Numbered from the stretch's first letter, positions 14,601 through 23,869 are shown. The stretch is 64,000 nt of DNA from Smallanthus sonchifolius (GCA_023525975.1 CM042039.1:10198501-10262500); one strand, 5' to 3'. Notes: generated from the sequence alone by a model not told the origin. Translations and numbers: made by a program.

Positions 14601-17600
14601 TGATCTCTGTCGGGCAGTTAGACGATCTGGGATATGATGTTACTTTCGGTGGAGGGCAATGGAAGGTCGTTAAGGGAAATATGGTGATTGCAAAGGGTAA
14701 GAAACGGGGTACGTTATACATGGTTGAAGTACCCGCAAGTGGTATTAATGCAGTGACTAGCTGGTCGAGTCCTTCGAGTTTGTGGCATCAAAGGCTCGGC
14801 CATATGAGTGAAAAGGGGATGAAAATGCTCGTCGCCAAGGGAAAACTTCCAGAGATAAAACGGGTCGAGTCAGAGTTCTATGAACCCTGTGTTCTCGGGA
14901 AGAAAAAGGTGTCATTTGTGAAGACTGGCAAGACACTTAAAGCTCAGAAATTGGAGCTCATTCATTCAGATGTTTTTGGACCAACACCAGTTCCATCCTT
15001 ATGAGGCTCGAGATATTATGTAACCTTCATAGATGACGCCACACGCAAGGTATGGGTGTATTTTCTTAAAAATAAATTTGAAGTTTTTGATGTTTTTAAG
15101 AAATGGAAAACTGCTGTTGAACTTGAAACTGATTTGAAGGTAAAATGCTTGAAGTCGGATAACGGAGGGGAATACATCAGCACAGAGTTCACTGATTTCT
15201 GTGCTGAACATGGCATTCGGATGATAAAGACAGTTCCAGGCACTCCTCAACAAAATGGAGTCGCAGAAAGAATAAACAGAACGTTGAACAAAAGAGCCAG
15301 AAGTATGAGATTGAATGCAGGGCTCCCAAAGACGTTCTGGGCTGATGCAATTAACACTGCAGCCTATCTTATCAACCGTGGGCTTTCGGTACCGTTGGGC
15401 TCTAAAGTTCCTGAAGAAGAATGGAAGGGTAGATCGGTCAAATATGAGCACTTGAAAGTTTTCGGGTGCAGTGCTTATGACCTAAATAAAAATGGTGACA
15501 AGTTGGATGCAAAAGCCAAGAAATACACCTTCATTGGCTATGGGGCAGATCAAATGGGCTACAGGCTGTGGGATTTTGAAAGAAGAAAGGTAATCAGAAG
15601 TAAACATGCTACCTTCAATGAAGCAGAATTGTACAAAGACATGAAAGATTCTAAGGTTCAGAAAGAGTATGTGGAGGTTGAGATAGAAAACCAGAAACCG
15701 GTTCCCGAACCTGATGTTGACATGTTTCCCGATGGTGGTAACGATGAAGAGTCAGGAGAAGTTTCTGACAGTGGGAGTTCAGAGTCTGAAGATGAACAAC
15801 CCCCTCAGCAGCCCGACCAGTCTGCAAACTGGGTCAGAAGGTCCACCAGAGTTACTAAACAGCCTGACAGATACAGTCCCGGTCCTTCAGTTAATTATAT
15901 TCTCTTGACAAAAAATGGTGAACCAGAGAATTACACTGAAGCGGTAAAGGTGAAAGATTCGCTCCAGTGGGAGCATGCTATGAAGGATGAAATGAGCTCT
16001 TTGAATAAGAACAAAACATGGGTCTTAGTCAAGCTTCCGCCAGACAAAAGAGCTCTACAAAACAAATGGGTCTTCAGGGTCAAGGACGAACATGATGGGT
16101 CTAAACGGTACAAAGCCCGTTTAGTTGTTAAGGGATTTCAACAGAAGAAGGGGGTTGATTACGATGAGATCTTCTCTCCAGTGGTGAAAATGACAACCAT
16201 TAGATTAGTTCCGAGTCTTGTAGCAGTAGAAAGCTTACACCTTGAGCAGCTAGACGTGAAGACTGCTTTTCTTCACGGTGATCTCGATGAAGACATTTAC
16301 ATGGCACAACCTGAGTGTTTTCAGGTTGTTGGGAAAGAGAATTGGGTCTGCAAACTGAAAAAGAGTTTATATGGTCTGAAACAGGCGCCTAGACAATGGT
16401 ACTTGAAGTTTGATAACTTCATGGAGAGGTCAGGGTTCAAGAGATGCCAGATGGATCATTGTTGCTATTTGAAGAAGTTCAGCAACTCTTATATCATACT
16501 GTTACTTTATGTTGATGATATGTTGATTGCAGGATCTGATATGAAAGAAATTAGCAAGTTGAAGAAACAGATGTCTCAAGAATTCGAAATGAAAGACTTG
16601 GGTGCAGCCAAACAGATTTTGGGAATGAGCATAACCAGAAACAAAAATGATGGTTCTCTTACACTTTCTCAGGAAAAATACATAGGGAAAGTGTTAGAGA
16701 GGTTCAAGATGAACAGTGAAAAGACCAAGCCTAGAAATACTCCATTGGGAAGTCACTTGAAGCTTACCAAGGACCAATGTCCTAAAACTGAAGAAGAAAG
16801 AGCATAGATGGCTAGCGTTCCTTATGCATCAGCAGTCGACAGTCTTATGTATGCCATGGTCTGCACTAGACCAGATATAGCTCATGCCGTTGGGGTCATC
16901 AGTAGGTTCATGTCTGATCCAGGGAAAGAACATTGGGAAGGTGTCAAGTGGGTGCTCAGATACTTGAAGGGTACTCAGAAGATGGGGTTATGTTTTAAGG
17001 GGAAAGATGCTATACTCAGGGGTTACACTGATGCAGATCTAGGTGGTTGTAAAGGGTCGTTTAAGAGCACGACAGGGTATGTTTTCATAGTGGGAGGTAC
17101 AGCAGTGAGCTGGATGTCCCGTCTTCAAAAGAGTGTTGCTTTATCAACTACAGAAGCCGAGTACATGGCTGTTGCTGAGGCCAGCAAAGAATTAATTTGG
17201 TTAAGAACATTTCTTGAAGAGTTGGGGAAACGACAATCTGATTACTCATTGTATTGTGACAATGAAAGTGCAGTGAAACTTGCCAAGAATCCCGTCTATC
17301 ATGGGAAGACAAAGCACATAGGGATGAGATATCACTTCGTCAGAGAATTGATCAATGAAGGAACAATCAGTCTGAAGAATATCTCGGGTGCGAAGAATCC
17401 AGCAGATATGTTTACCAAATCTGTGGCGCTGGATAAGCTGAAGCTTTGCATAGCTTCAGCTGGTCTCCAGGAATAATGTTGAGGAGACGGGGTAACTAGG
17501 GAGTACTGAAGATCAGAGGGGTTTTCATTTGCAGAAGTACAAAGTGGAGTTGAACGTGTTTCGAAGCCTCCAAGTGGGAGATTGTTGGGATGTAGGCTTC

Positions 17601-20600
17601 GGGTCAGCCGGCCCTAGCCCGAAGCGGGCCCAGTTTAGTTAACTTGTTGATTAAGGGTCTAACCCTAATTTATGCCTATAAATTAATCTCTTGTACTTGT
17701 AATTCATTATCACTCAATAAAAGAAAACCCTAGTTGCCCCCGTGGATGTAGGTCACATTGACCGAACCACGTAAATCTTGTGTCTCTTTATCTTTCTTGC
17801 TTGTGTGTTGCGTGTTTGATCCTAACAGATTCCATGTAAGATTCCAACCCAAGTGAAACACAATTTTCTGTATTTTTCCTAAAACACCTATTTTCCTTTC
17901 ACCCCTAGTTAATTTGGTTGCATCTTTTATATCCATGACCACCGCCTCGGACTTACTAAAACTCAACACGTGCTATCAAATGTGTATTCCATAAGTAATC
18001 ACACATTTAAAATATGCGCTCGGCAGAGTGCTAGAATATATATTAGGGTTAGCCATCACTAGGGTGAGGCCTGTTAGCTAATCTCATTAGGGTTCTTTCA
18101 TCTCTTATATATATGTGTAATATTGTATTAATGAAGTCATCTCAATATCTTTTACCTTCACAATATACACAATTAATATACAAATACTCTTCCTGGCTTA
18201 AGTGTAATCAATCTCAACTGCTATTTAATTCATATTCTATCAAAATCTAAGCTTATGTCAAACTAATAATTTAATCATTAAACCAAAAAACTAATAATGA
18301 TCTAGTAATCAATTTTTATAGTAAGGAATATCTAGAATTTAAGATAACCATGAAACTCTTAATTATTTGGAAAGTAAACTCCAAAATATATATACTTTGG
18401 GATCCCAACATACTTTCAAACATCTCATTTCAGGTTTAAAGGTGTACACCAGTACAAAATCTGCAACATCCACAGTTTTGCATAAGGAAGTTTCTTCATC
18501 CATTAATGATTTTGAGGATGAGGATGAAGTTGCTGATCAGTTTTATGATGCAATTTCTTCTTATCCCTCCTCATCATCATCATCAGAAGATGATGACGAT
18601 GATGATACTGATTATGATGATGCTCAGGTTTTGTTCATTCCTTTATAATGCAACTTCATCAATTTGTATTATTTGCGCATACATATAGCTAATGTTATAT
18701 ACTTCTCATAAATGCATAGTTTTATACCTTGTTTCAAATGAATAATTGTTTGTAATTCTACTCTTTTAACTTTACTAGGACCAGAATATGAAACAGACAG
18801 TTTCCTGCTTGAATCAAAAGAGGAACCCAGGTTTCTGCTTTTAGTTTTTGTGCATGTTATGAATGGGTCAAACGGGTCAATTTGGTCGTATTTCATCTCA
18901 AACAGGTCAACCATGTTGAAAGTCATCCAAAGTCTATTTTTAATGTATACAACCCCCTAAATCCTATTTATTTAAAGATTTGGATTGTCCTTGTAATTTT
19001 GTAATCATAAATAACTTAAAAGATGGACAAAAATGTTTGTGGGTCGACCCCATTTGACTCGTTTCAACCCGAATATGTTTTGACCGGCTCAACAGTTTGC
19101 TTATTGTAATAGATCTTTTCATGTGATTAGATCCTGGTTCTAGCCACTTTTGTGGTTCTATGTGCGAAGGGAAGAGTGAGACTGATACCGATTGTTGGAT
19201 GTCTCCAAGTGGTAAAGGATTTATGATAAGAGGAAAGACATACTTAAAAGATAATGCTAAGGTGAATTTTTTTTTTGTGTTATTAAGGATGCTTGAATGT
19301 GTGTTTTCAAAGTGTTTAATGCAAATTGAAGAATTGGGATCAATAACTGATTTTCTAGCAATAATTAAAATCATCGTAATGTATACTTTCAGGTATCTGG
19401 AGGAGATCCCCTTTTGAAACTTATAGCAGTCGACTGGTTCAAAGTCAACAATCCAGCAAGTAAGGTGGCTTTGCATCCCAAATGTCTTCTCCAGGTAGTC
19501 AAATTTTTTTTCATCTAATCCTTCTGCATATAATTACAACTAATGCACATTTGTTATGTATTAATGCATGATCAAAATTTCTAGCATAAATGTTATTTTA
19601 TAGACATCACAATTTTGACCCGTTTAATTATGAATGGGTTATGTTTTATCTCTAATAATAGGTCAAATGGATTGAGTGATCAAAAGAGTAAGAAGTCTCC
19701 CAAACTGTATTTTTCCGAAATTGATTTATTTTAGAAAAATTGATTATTATTGTAATAGACTCGTATTTGTCATAAAAAATTTGTTAAAGATCGATCAAGT
19801 GTTTCTTGTTAACTCAACCGACCCATTTTGAACCGTGCGGAAAATTACCCACCATGTATGTCTATTTTTCCTGCACTTGTATTATTTTCTTTATCGATTG
19901 ATATTTACACGATTTCATTTTCTTACTTCAGTCAGAAGCAGGGAAAAAACTTCCTTTTGTCCTGGTCATGAACCTGCAGGTAAATTGTTAAACCTTAGCA
20001 AGAAACTTGGTAAACAAGTCATGACCCCTAATGAACTATAAATACTAATACTCTGAACCTCTTTAGCAAGTAACTTGGTGAACAAAAGGGAACTAATTAG
20101 TTAATATGAATTGACATCTAAGCCCCTCAACGATTGTAAAAATGATGCGAACTAAACATTTGAGTTGGTAATTGGGACCGAAAGATCAGTGGCCAACACC
20201 TGATTAAGCATCTTGAAGAACCAGAAATGGAGAATAGTTTTTGTGGATTGCTAATCAACACACACTAACACACACTTAAGAGAGAAGAGAGGAAACTGAG
20301 TTTATTATCTTTCTGAATGAGTTTTCGAAGTATTACAATCCCTTTTATAATCCCAATTTTGATTAAATGATTGACTAATTGACTAACCAACTTGTTGAAC
20401 TACTACTAAACAATTAACTAACTTTTTAACAACTAAACCCTTTTATTAGTACATATAAATACTCTCTTCTCAAAAAGATCCTTGACCCCAAGGATCAAAG
20501 TCTAAGAACTAAATAGGGAAGAATGCAACAATGATCTTACATCCTTGACTCCCTTTCATGATCTCTTAAAGCAGCCTTCATTTCCATTTCCATTTCACCA

Positions 20601-23600
20601 ACCATCTTTTTACCCTCTCCTTTTTATACTTGAATGACACTTTTGCTAACTCATCAGTAACACATCCTCCACAATGAAGACTACTATTTTCCATTTTACT
20701 TTGACTTTTTAAAAAGTCAGCAGCAACATCATTTAGGATTCCAAAATCAAATTTTGTATCTTCAAACACATGAAGGATAGCAATATTTGTCACCAAATTA
20801 TTTCCATCCACCACATCAACAATAGGAACATGATCAAAATCTTCAACCAATTTGTTACCAACAGAAGACATGTTGAATCCATAAACATTTTCCAAATTCT
20901 GTTATTCTTGGTCTTCATCATCGTTTTCTATATTATGCAGCTCATTTTCATGTGGTTTCCCAGAAACTTGTTTTTCTGAAATATGAGTGCCACCCTTTTC
21001 AAGTTCATGAGTCAAGAGTTGTGAATAATTGTTGACTAACTGAAGTAGAGGTTGTGGCTTGGAACCAACGTCAGGTTGTTTACATTTTAAATTAAATTCT
21101 TCTAATTTTGCAAGACAATAAGCCTCATGAATAGTTTTTGGATTAAACATCCTGGTTTGAAATTGAATTTCTTCTTCCATTCCAGCAATGAAACAACTCA
21201 AGAGATATTCTTGAGGTAATTGTAATTTGCTTTTAATGGCGTCAAAAGAATCATAATATTCTTTAATTGAAGCATTCTGTTTAAGGTATTTCAATCCAGA
21301 CACCGGATCATCAAAGAGATTTCCAAATCGTTCCTTCAAAGCAGTAGTAAGTTCAATCCAACTTAGGGTTACATCATTATTTTGTTTAACAAAGGATTGA
21401 TACCAACATAGTGCCCTATTTTCAAAATGGATTGCTGCTAGTCGTACTTTAATAGCATCTGAAACTTTATTTAATTGAAAGAACTGATCAGATTTGTATA
21501 ACCAGTAAGAAAGATCTTGACCTGTAAATTTTGGGAATTCGACTTTTGTACGACAAGATGAATAGCTGTAATTTGATCTTCCTTCTTCTGCATTAACAAC
21601 CATGTGTTGAGATACAATTTTATATCCGGTTGTTCTGCTATACCAATCGTTAATGTTGGTCGTCAATTCCTTGATTGCGTCTCGCATAGCTGCAATTGAT
21701 TGAAATTGTTCCGTTCGTACTTCTGCAATTGACCTATCTTGATTTTTCTGAACCTGTTCAATCATTCTAAAGGATTCATTCATTTGTTGCTGAAATTGCC
21801 ATCGTTGATTCTCATTTTTACTGCGATCATAGATTCGACTGAGATCCACCGTTGTTATGATCAATTTTTGTATTTCCGATTACCTTTAGTGAATCGTATT
21901 CATTATCTTGTTACTGTTTAGCCATACTTCTGGTAGTCATGATCTTGAATTCCGAGGATGATGGCTCTGATACCTTTGATGCGAACTAAACATTTGAGTT
22001 GGTAATTGGGACTAAAAGATCAGTGGCCAACACCTGATTAAGCATCTTGAAGAACCAGAAATGGAGAATAGTTCTTGAGGATTGCTAATCAACACACACT
22101 AACACACACTTAAAAGAGAAAGATCCTCTGAGTTTATTATCTTTCTGAATGAGTTTTCTAAGTATTACAATCCCTTTTATAATCCCAATTTTGACTAAAT
22201 GATTGACTAATTGACTAACCAACTTGTTGAACTACTACTAACCAATTAACTAACTTTTTAACAACTAAACCCTTTTATTAGTACATATCAAAAAACTACC
22301 CGGGACCCCCCTTGCTTTTAAAAAGGATTTGATAAATTTCAGGTGCCTGCTAAACCTAACTACAGCTTAGTCCTCTACTTTGCTTCTGATAAGCCCGTTG
22401 TAAAGGACTCGTTGTTGGGAAGGTTCATTGATGAAACTAACACGTTCCGTGATTCAAGATTTAAATTGATCCCCAGTATTGTTGAGGTACACATTTTTTA
22501 TTTATTTTTTGTAGAGGTAGCAGTTTGACTCGTTTACTTAAGAATGAGTCGATTTGGTTGTCTTTTATCTGTTATATGGGCCAAACAAAAAAGTAGCTGA
22601 TAGGGGGAACAGGTCAAACGGGTTGAGACTCGCCCAAAGTTTTTTAATGCATATAACATCGTGATTCCACTTTATTCAAAAATTAAAATTATAATCTAAT
22701 AGTATTGTTTTATAATCATGATCAACACATTAAACATATATAAATAAAAATTGGACAAACAGAAGGGCGTTTGGCACTTTGGCCTATAGAAGGTATGTAT
22801 CTAAGATGCTCCTTTGTCTATGCCGTTGAGGGTTCAAGTCCCACTTGAGACAAATTTGTAGAATTTAGTGCGAGTGATTTTGGGTTAAAAAAAAGAAGTT
22901 GACAAAAAAGTGTGTGGGCCAACCCAACCCGCCCACTGTCTATCTTTATAAAATTAGACCCGTTTCAACCCAAAATCCATTTGACCCGTAACCCAACTTG
23001 TTGGACCGACCCATCTTGACACCTCAATTTTCTTGTTTTTGACAATTTTTATTTTGTTTAGGATTCGTAGAAAATATTGAGGGATAAGTTGTGTAACAGG
23101 GATATTGGATGGTAAAACGGGCAGTTGGATCAAAAGCTTGCCTATTAGGGAAAGCTGTATCATGCAACTATCTAAGACAAGACAACTTCTTGGAGGTAAA
23201 TAGTAGAATGTCCAAAATACCCCTGTTAATAATGCTAAAATACGAAAACTCTGTGGATCAAAGTCAATCGTCTTTTGTCTAGCAAGGTGTTTGGATGTGC
23301 GGTTTGAAACTTGTTATTTCAATTTGAGTTATCAAAACGCACATCTGAACACCCCTTGAAATTGTGAAATGGAAATTGTGTTGACTGCAGTTGACTTTCA
23401 TATCAAAAGTTTATTCATTATGACATTTTGGTAAATTCTTGCTCAGATTGACGTGGATATTGGTTCTTCATCCGTTGCAAGGAATGTCATTAATATCGTT
23501 CTTGGATATGTAACAAGCATCGTTGTTGATCTTGCCATCTTAATAGAGGTCCACTCAAAATGCCTAAAATACCCTTCAATATAACAGAATCTTGTGTATC

Positions 23601-23869
23601 CAAACAATTTTTTTTCTATTGATGATGATAACCAATACTTAACTAACATGAAAAATTTTAGAAAAATGAAATATTACAACTTTCATGGGAGATATTTGCA
23701 TCATGACCTTACCATCGGTTACTTTCGATAAACCAAAATTACAATATTAACCTTTATCTGAAGTTATTATTTGCAGGGTAAGGAACAAGAAGAACTTCCA
23801 GAGTACATTCTTGGAACTGTTAGATTAAACAGAGTAAGGCTGGAGTCTGCTGTTCCTCTTGAAAGTTAA
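2698..23869 (+). CDS. EDR2L: ENHANCED DISEASE RESISTANCE 2-like protein (PH-START-DUF1336), 22 exons
   Basis: Exons: 2698-2910, 4004-4078, 5033-5086, 5301-5366, 5489-5547, 5991-6073, 8872-8997, 9490-9524, 9606-9706, 10144-10239, 10979-11043, 11183-11254, 11670-11840, 18434-18627, 18779-18830, 19131-19261, 19393-19494, 19932-19979, 22343-22486, 23100-23195, 23447-23548, 23777-23869. All junctions are GT-AG and the joined frame is open for 725 codons, the usual family length. Residues about 29-140 form a PH domain (HSGWVYHLG), about 212-406 a START lipid-binding domain (EHEWKC, FPAVHKKRP, SKFEKTVPYALL), about 435-470 an acidic Ser/Asp-rich linker, and about 508-720 the EDR2_C domain (SPSGKGFMIRGKTYLKDNAK, VDWFKV, LPEYILGTVRLNR). 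Known Arabidopsis relatives bind phosphoinositides and restrain defence cell death and senescence; this copy resembles the At2g28320/At3g54800 group, as I remember it, more than EDR2 itself. Acceptors before exons 4 and 6 (AAG, poor pyrimidine tract) are the least certain joints. Introns 13 and 18 hold LTR elements. Confidence 0.92.
3151..3674. mobile_element. TIR element in intron 1
   Basis: It starts TAGGGGTGTAAACGAG and its other end in reverse complement reads TAGGGGTGTAAAAGAG, a clear terminal inverted repeat. The arms go on with GAGCTC-rich sequence (AAGCTCGAG and similar) that can pair imperfectly. No coding sequence is seen. A SINE is nested inside at 3366-3517. The target duplication could not be fixed, so the superfamily is open; hAT is the first guess. 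Confidence 0.55.
3366..3517 (+). mobile_element. Au-type SINE with exact 18-bp TSD
   Basis: It opens ATGCAGACCTTGGAGCAACT, keeps the Au-SINE head GACCTTGGAGCAACTGGTAA, and ends with GCGGGAGCTAAGTTAAGCAC. An exact 18-bp target duplication flanks it at 3348-3365 and 3518-3535. It is nested in the intron-1 TIR element and so is younger than it. Confidence 0.75.
4117..4382. repeat. Intronic MITE-like repeat with GGGTCAAAATGGG motifs
   Basis: The segment opens with AACGGGTCAAAATGGGTTCG and closes with AAATTTGCCACCTC, the two ends of a repeat family found in many introns of this gene (see 9057-9415, 9760-10081, 11872-12120, 18856-19095). The central block AAGGTTGTAAGCATTTAA recurs near 12068. No target duplication was found. 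Confidence 0.4.
4639..4964. mobile_element. hAT-like MITE, intron 2
   Basis: The left end reads GGGGTTGTTTGGATGTGC and the right end in reverse complement GAGGTGTTTGAATGTGAG, a diverged inverted repeat. The interior is AT-rich and non-coding. A shorter relative with the same TIR is at 23285-23359. Confidence 0.45.
6308..6432 (-). mobile_element. TS-type SINE, minus strand
   Basis: In reverse complement it reads GAGTCAAGGGTCTCAGCAGG, then TCTATATTCCGGGATAGAG, then CCTACCCTCCC and TGAGTGGGATTTTACTGGGG, ending in TATGTTTGTTTG. This is the layout of the widespread plant SINE whose 3' end is (TTG)n-like. It lies in intron 6. Confidence 0.6.
6628..6722 (-). mobile_element. Second TS-type SINE, minus strand, diverged
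   Basis: The reverse complement reads GAGCCGAGGATCTCTCTGGG, TGCAACCTCTTTATCCC and ends TATGTTTGTTTGT, matching the copy at 6308-6432 and the plus-strand copy at 10298-10420. The CCTACCCTCCC block is lost. Confidence 0.5.
7017..7975 (-). pseudogene. RTE-like LINE reverse transcriptase C-terminus, partly duplicated
   Basis: On the minus strand, 7455-7736 encodes APVRNVETIIVEGMRS followed by RPKLTWDERIRKDRIDL, the C-terminal region that follows the reverse transcriptase in plant RTE-type LINEs. A second diverged copy of the same stretch lies at about 7017-7400 (compare 7081-7150 with 7645-7720), so the fragment has been duplicated in tandem about 550 bp apart. Both have stops and frameshifts and lack the polymerase core. 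It lies in intron 6, antisense to the host gene. Confidence 0.6.
8190..8445 (+). pseudogene. copia RNase H C-terminal remnant
   Basis: The reading FHERTKHIELDCHLIKDKK (8237-8293) is the conserved end of a copia RNase H domain. It is followed by a diverged tail and by TGTTAACTGTATATAGTG (8445 onward), which may be the start of a truncated LTR. It is a solitary fragment in intron 6. Confidence 0.65.
9057..9415. repeat. Intronic GGGTTGGGTAAC-type repeat
   Basis: It starts AGGTGGCAAAAATGGGTGG, carries GGGTTGGGTAACATG, and ends with GTTGACCCGTTTCC and ACCTGTTTAG. It belongs to the family described at 4117-4382. It lies between exons 7 and 8. Confidence 0.4.
9760..10081. repeat. Intronic GGGTTGGGTAAA-type repeat
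   Basis: The left end is GGGGTTGGGTAAAGGATCAA and the right end TTGACCCGTTTC to GTAGAAATTGTCACCTTT, so the ends pair imperfectly as an inverted repeat. Same family as 9057-9415; it lies between exons 9 and 10. Confidence 0.4.
10298..10420 (+). mobile_element. TS-type SINE, plus strand
   Basis: It reads GAGCCGTGGTCTCATTGAGA, TCCTGGGATAGAGGTAGG, CTCACCCTCCCCACACCCTA, then GTTATTGGGTACGTTTGTTT. This is the best-preserved of the three TS-type SINE copies here and lies in intron 10. Confidence 0.65.
10506..10894. mobile_element. Foldback MITE with GGTTCT ends, next to TA repeat
   Basis: The left arm GGTTCTTTTTAGAACCACAA and the right arm in reverse complement CGTTCTTTATAGAAGCACAA pair, and both go on to AAGAACCAATC or GAGAACCAATC. 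A short TATATATA tract precedes it at 10487-10494. It is a member of the TA-abutting foldback class that dominates 38.7-50.0 kb. Confidence 0.55.
11872..12120. repeat. Intronic GGGTCAAAATGGGTCG repeat
   Basis: It has GGGTAACGGGTTAAAAC and GGGTCAAAATGGGTCGACTC on the left and AAGAGGTTGTAAGCATTTAA on the right, like the copy at 4117-4382. Confidence 0.35.
12135..12334. mobile_element. Foldback MITE abutting (TA)n in intron 13
   Basis: A (TA)n tract (12119-12134) runs straight into GGGAGGCATTTTTTTTAAAT, and the right end in reverse complement reads GAGGGACATTTTTTTAGAAC before another TA/CA repeat. Arms of about 50 bp pair imperfectly (GTTGAAAACTGCAAGAACC and GTTGAGAACTGCGAGAAC). It is about 200 bp and non-coding. 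Confidence 0.6.
12780..13024 (+). repeat. copia 5' LTR
   Basis: It runs from TGTTGGGATGTAGGC to GATCCTAACA and is 245 bp. A TATA-like TATAAATTAA is at 12873-12882 and CAATAAAAG, a possible poly(A) signal, at 12913-12921. Confidence 0.95.
13027..13038 (+). other. copia primer binding site (tRNA-iMet)
   Basis: TGGTATCAGAGC lies two bases after the 5' LTR and matches the 3' end of initiator methionine tRNA, the usual primer for plant copia elements. Confidence 0.9.
13559..17476 (+). pseudogene. copia gag-pol polyprotein with two in-frame stops
   Basis: The frame spans 1306 codons from the ATG at 13559 (MAEEGKTKIEKFDGQN) to the stop at 17474-17476. In order: gag (UBN2-type, about 1-215); CCHC zinc knuckle CWNCKEKGHFRNQC from residue 227; aspartic protease with DSGAS from residue 282; integrase with HQRLGH and the DNGGEY and GTPQQNGVAER motifs; reverse transcriptase with LDVKTAFLHGDL and YVDDM from residue 984; RNase H with GYTDADLGG and STTEAEY. 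Defects: TGA at 15002-15004, just before the integrase core; TAG at 16805-16807, between reverse transcriptase and RNase H; and Tyr instead of the first Cys of the integrase zinc CxxC (FYEPC, about 14877-14891). The three open segments are one gene in one frame. Confidence 0.93.
17572..17582 (+). other. copia polypurine tract
   Basis: AAGTGGGAGAT directly precedes the 3' LTR, the usual position and sequence of the plus-strand primer in plant copia elements. Confidence 0.8.
17583..17827 (+). repeat. copia 3' LTR
   Basis: 245 bp, identical by eye to the 5' LTR except T at 17804 for C at 13001. It is followed by the target duplication GATTC. Confidence 0.95.
18856..19095. repeat. Intronic GGGTCAAACGGGTCAA repeat
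   Basis: The left end is GGGTCAAACGGGTCAATTTG and the right end carries GGGTCGACCCCATTTGACTC, an imperfect inverted pair of the same family as at 9057-9415. Similar fragments lie at about 19612-19840, 22500-22640 and 22910-23030. Confidence 0.35.
20143..20458 (-). repeat. TR-GAG 3' LTR
   Basis: About 316 bp. It matches 21977-22290 with a few substitutions; its inner end reads ACATATAA where the other copy has ACATATCA. Confidence 0.85.
20578..20895 (-). pseudogene. Open frame downstream of gag, in frame across a TAA
   Basis: Beginning two codons after the gag stop (TAA at 20904-20902) and in the same frame, about 106 codons remain open (LENVYGFNMSSVGNK onward) to 20578. It has no CCHC knuckle and no motif I recognise. 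It may be the C-terminal part of a once longer gag cut by a nonsense change, or the product of read-through; no separate ATG start is visible at its head. Confidence 0.4.
20902..21864 (-). CDS. Gag-like protein of the TR-GAG element (320 codons)
   Basis: The frame is open for 320 codons from MIITTVDLSRIYDRS. Residues about 20-75 are rich in Gln, Arg and Glu and may be a coiled coil. About 110-270 show the retrotransposon gag core of gypsy elements (FPKFTGQDLSYWLYKSDQFF, ALCWYQSF, LKERFGNLFDDPVSGL, YYDSFDAIKSKLQLPQEYL, FIAGM). The C-terminus ends in acidic residues and lacks a zinc knuckle. Such a protein would package RNA in particles made with a partner element's enzymes. It lies in intron 18 of the EDR2-like gene, on the opposite strand. 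Confidence 0.75.
   Translation of the reverse strand: MIITTVDLSRIYDRSKNENQRWQFQQQMNESFRMIEQVQKNQDRSIAEVRTEQFQSIAAMRDAIKELTTNINDWYSRTTGYKIVSQHMVVNAEEGRSNYSYSSCRTKVEFPKFTGQDLSYWLYKSDQFFQLNKVSDAIKVRLAAIHFENRALCWYQSFVKQNNDVTLSWIELTTALKERFGNLFDDPVSGLKYLKQNASIKEYYDSFDAIKSKLQLPQEYLLSCFIAGMEEEIQFQTRMFNPKTIHEAYCLAKLEEFNLKCKQPDVGSKPQPLLQLVNNYSQLLTHELEKGGTHISEKQVSGKPHENELHNIENDDEDQE
21960..21976 (-). other. TR-GAG primer binding site
   Basis: On the minus strand, directly after the 5' LTR, AAGGTATCAGAGCCATC contains the GGTATCAGAGCC that matches initiator methionine tRNA. Confidence 0.75.
21977..22290 (-). repeat. TR-GAG 5' LTR
   Basis: On the plus strand it runs TGATGCGAAC to GTACATATCA (314 bp), matching 20143-20458. 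Confidence 0.85.
22782..22890 (+). mobile_element. tRNA-derived SINE fragment, intron 19
   Basis: The stretch contains the B-box GGTTCAAGTCC after a tRNA-like head (TTTGGCCTATAGAAGG). It does not fold as a complete tRNA and has no intact acceptor stem, so a SINE is more likely than a tRNA gene. Confidence 0.4.
23285..23359. mobile_element. 75-bp MITE with GGTGTTTGGATGTGCG ends
   Basis: The left end AGGTGTTTGGATGTGCGG and the right end in reverse complement AGGGGTGTTCAGATGTGCG form an inverted repeat around a core of about 40 bp. It sits in intron 20 and shares its TIR with 4639-4964. Confidence 0.5.

Larger units (their letters stand above)
12780..17827 (+). mobile_element. Ty1/copia LTR retrotransposon (Tork/TNT1-like) in intron 13
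   Basis: The element is complete in outline: two 245-bp LTRs (TGTTGGGATG to CCTAACA), a tRNA-iMet primer site, one gag-pol frame, a purine tract and the 5-bp target duplication GATTC at 12775-12779 and 17828-17832. The LTRs differ at one position (C at 13001, T at 17804), so the insertion is recent. The polyprotein has two in-frame stops and a lost zinc-ligand cysteine, so this copy cannot encode an intact polyprotein. It is in the same orientation as the EDR2-like gene, which has to splice over it. Confidence 0.95.
20143..22290 (-). mobile_element. Gag-only LTR element (TR-GAG-like) in intron 18, antisense
   Basis: Two near-identical terminal repeats (20143-20458 and 21977-22290) enclose a 1.5-kb interior with one gag frame and no protease, reverse transcriptase or integrase. 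On the minus strand the 5' LTR is at 22290-21977, followed at once by a GGTATCAGAGCC-type tRNA-iMet primer site. The flanks are AAAAA at 20138-20142 and 22291-22295, a 5-bp duplication that is weak evidence because it is homopolymeric. The layout fits non-autonomous TR-GAG elements mobilised by an autonomous gypsy relative. Confidence 0.85.

Noticed and set aside
13629..15451. Minus-strand frames of 60-150 codons
   Set aside because: They are shadows of the copia gag-pol frame.
15056..17476. Two separate genes (15056-16807 and 16808-17476)
   Set aside because: They are in the same frame as the gag-protease segment and are parts of one copia polyprotein cut by two stop codons.
22782..22890. 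tRNA gene
   Set aside because: A B-box is present but no intact cloverleaf or acceptor stem can be drawn; it is SINE-like.
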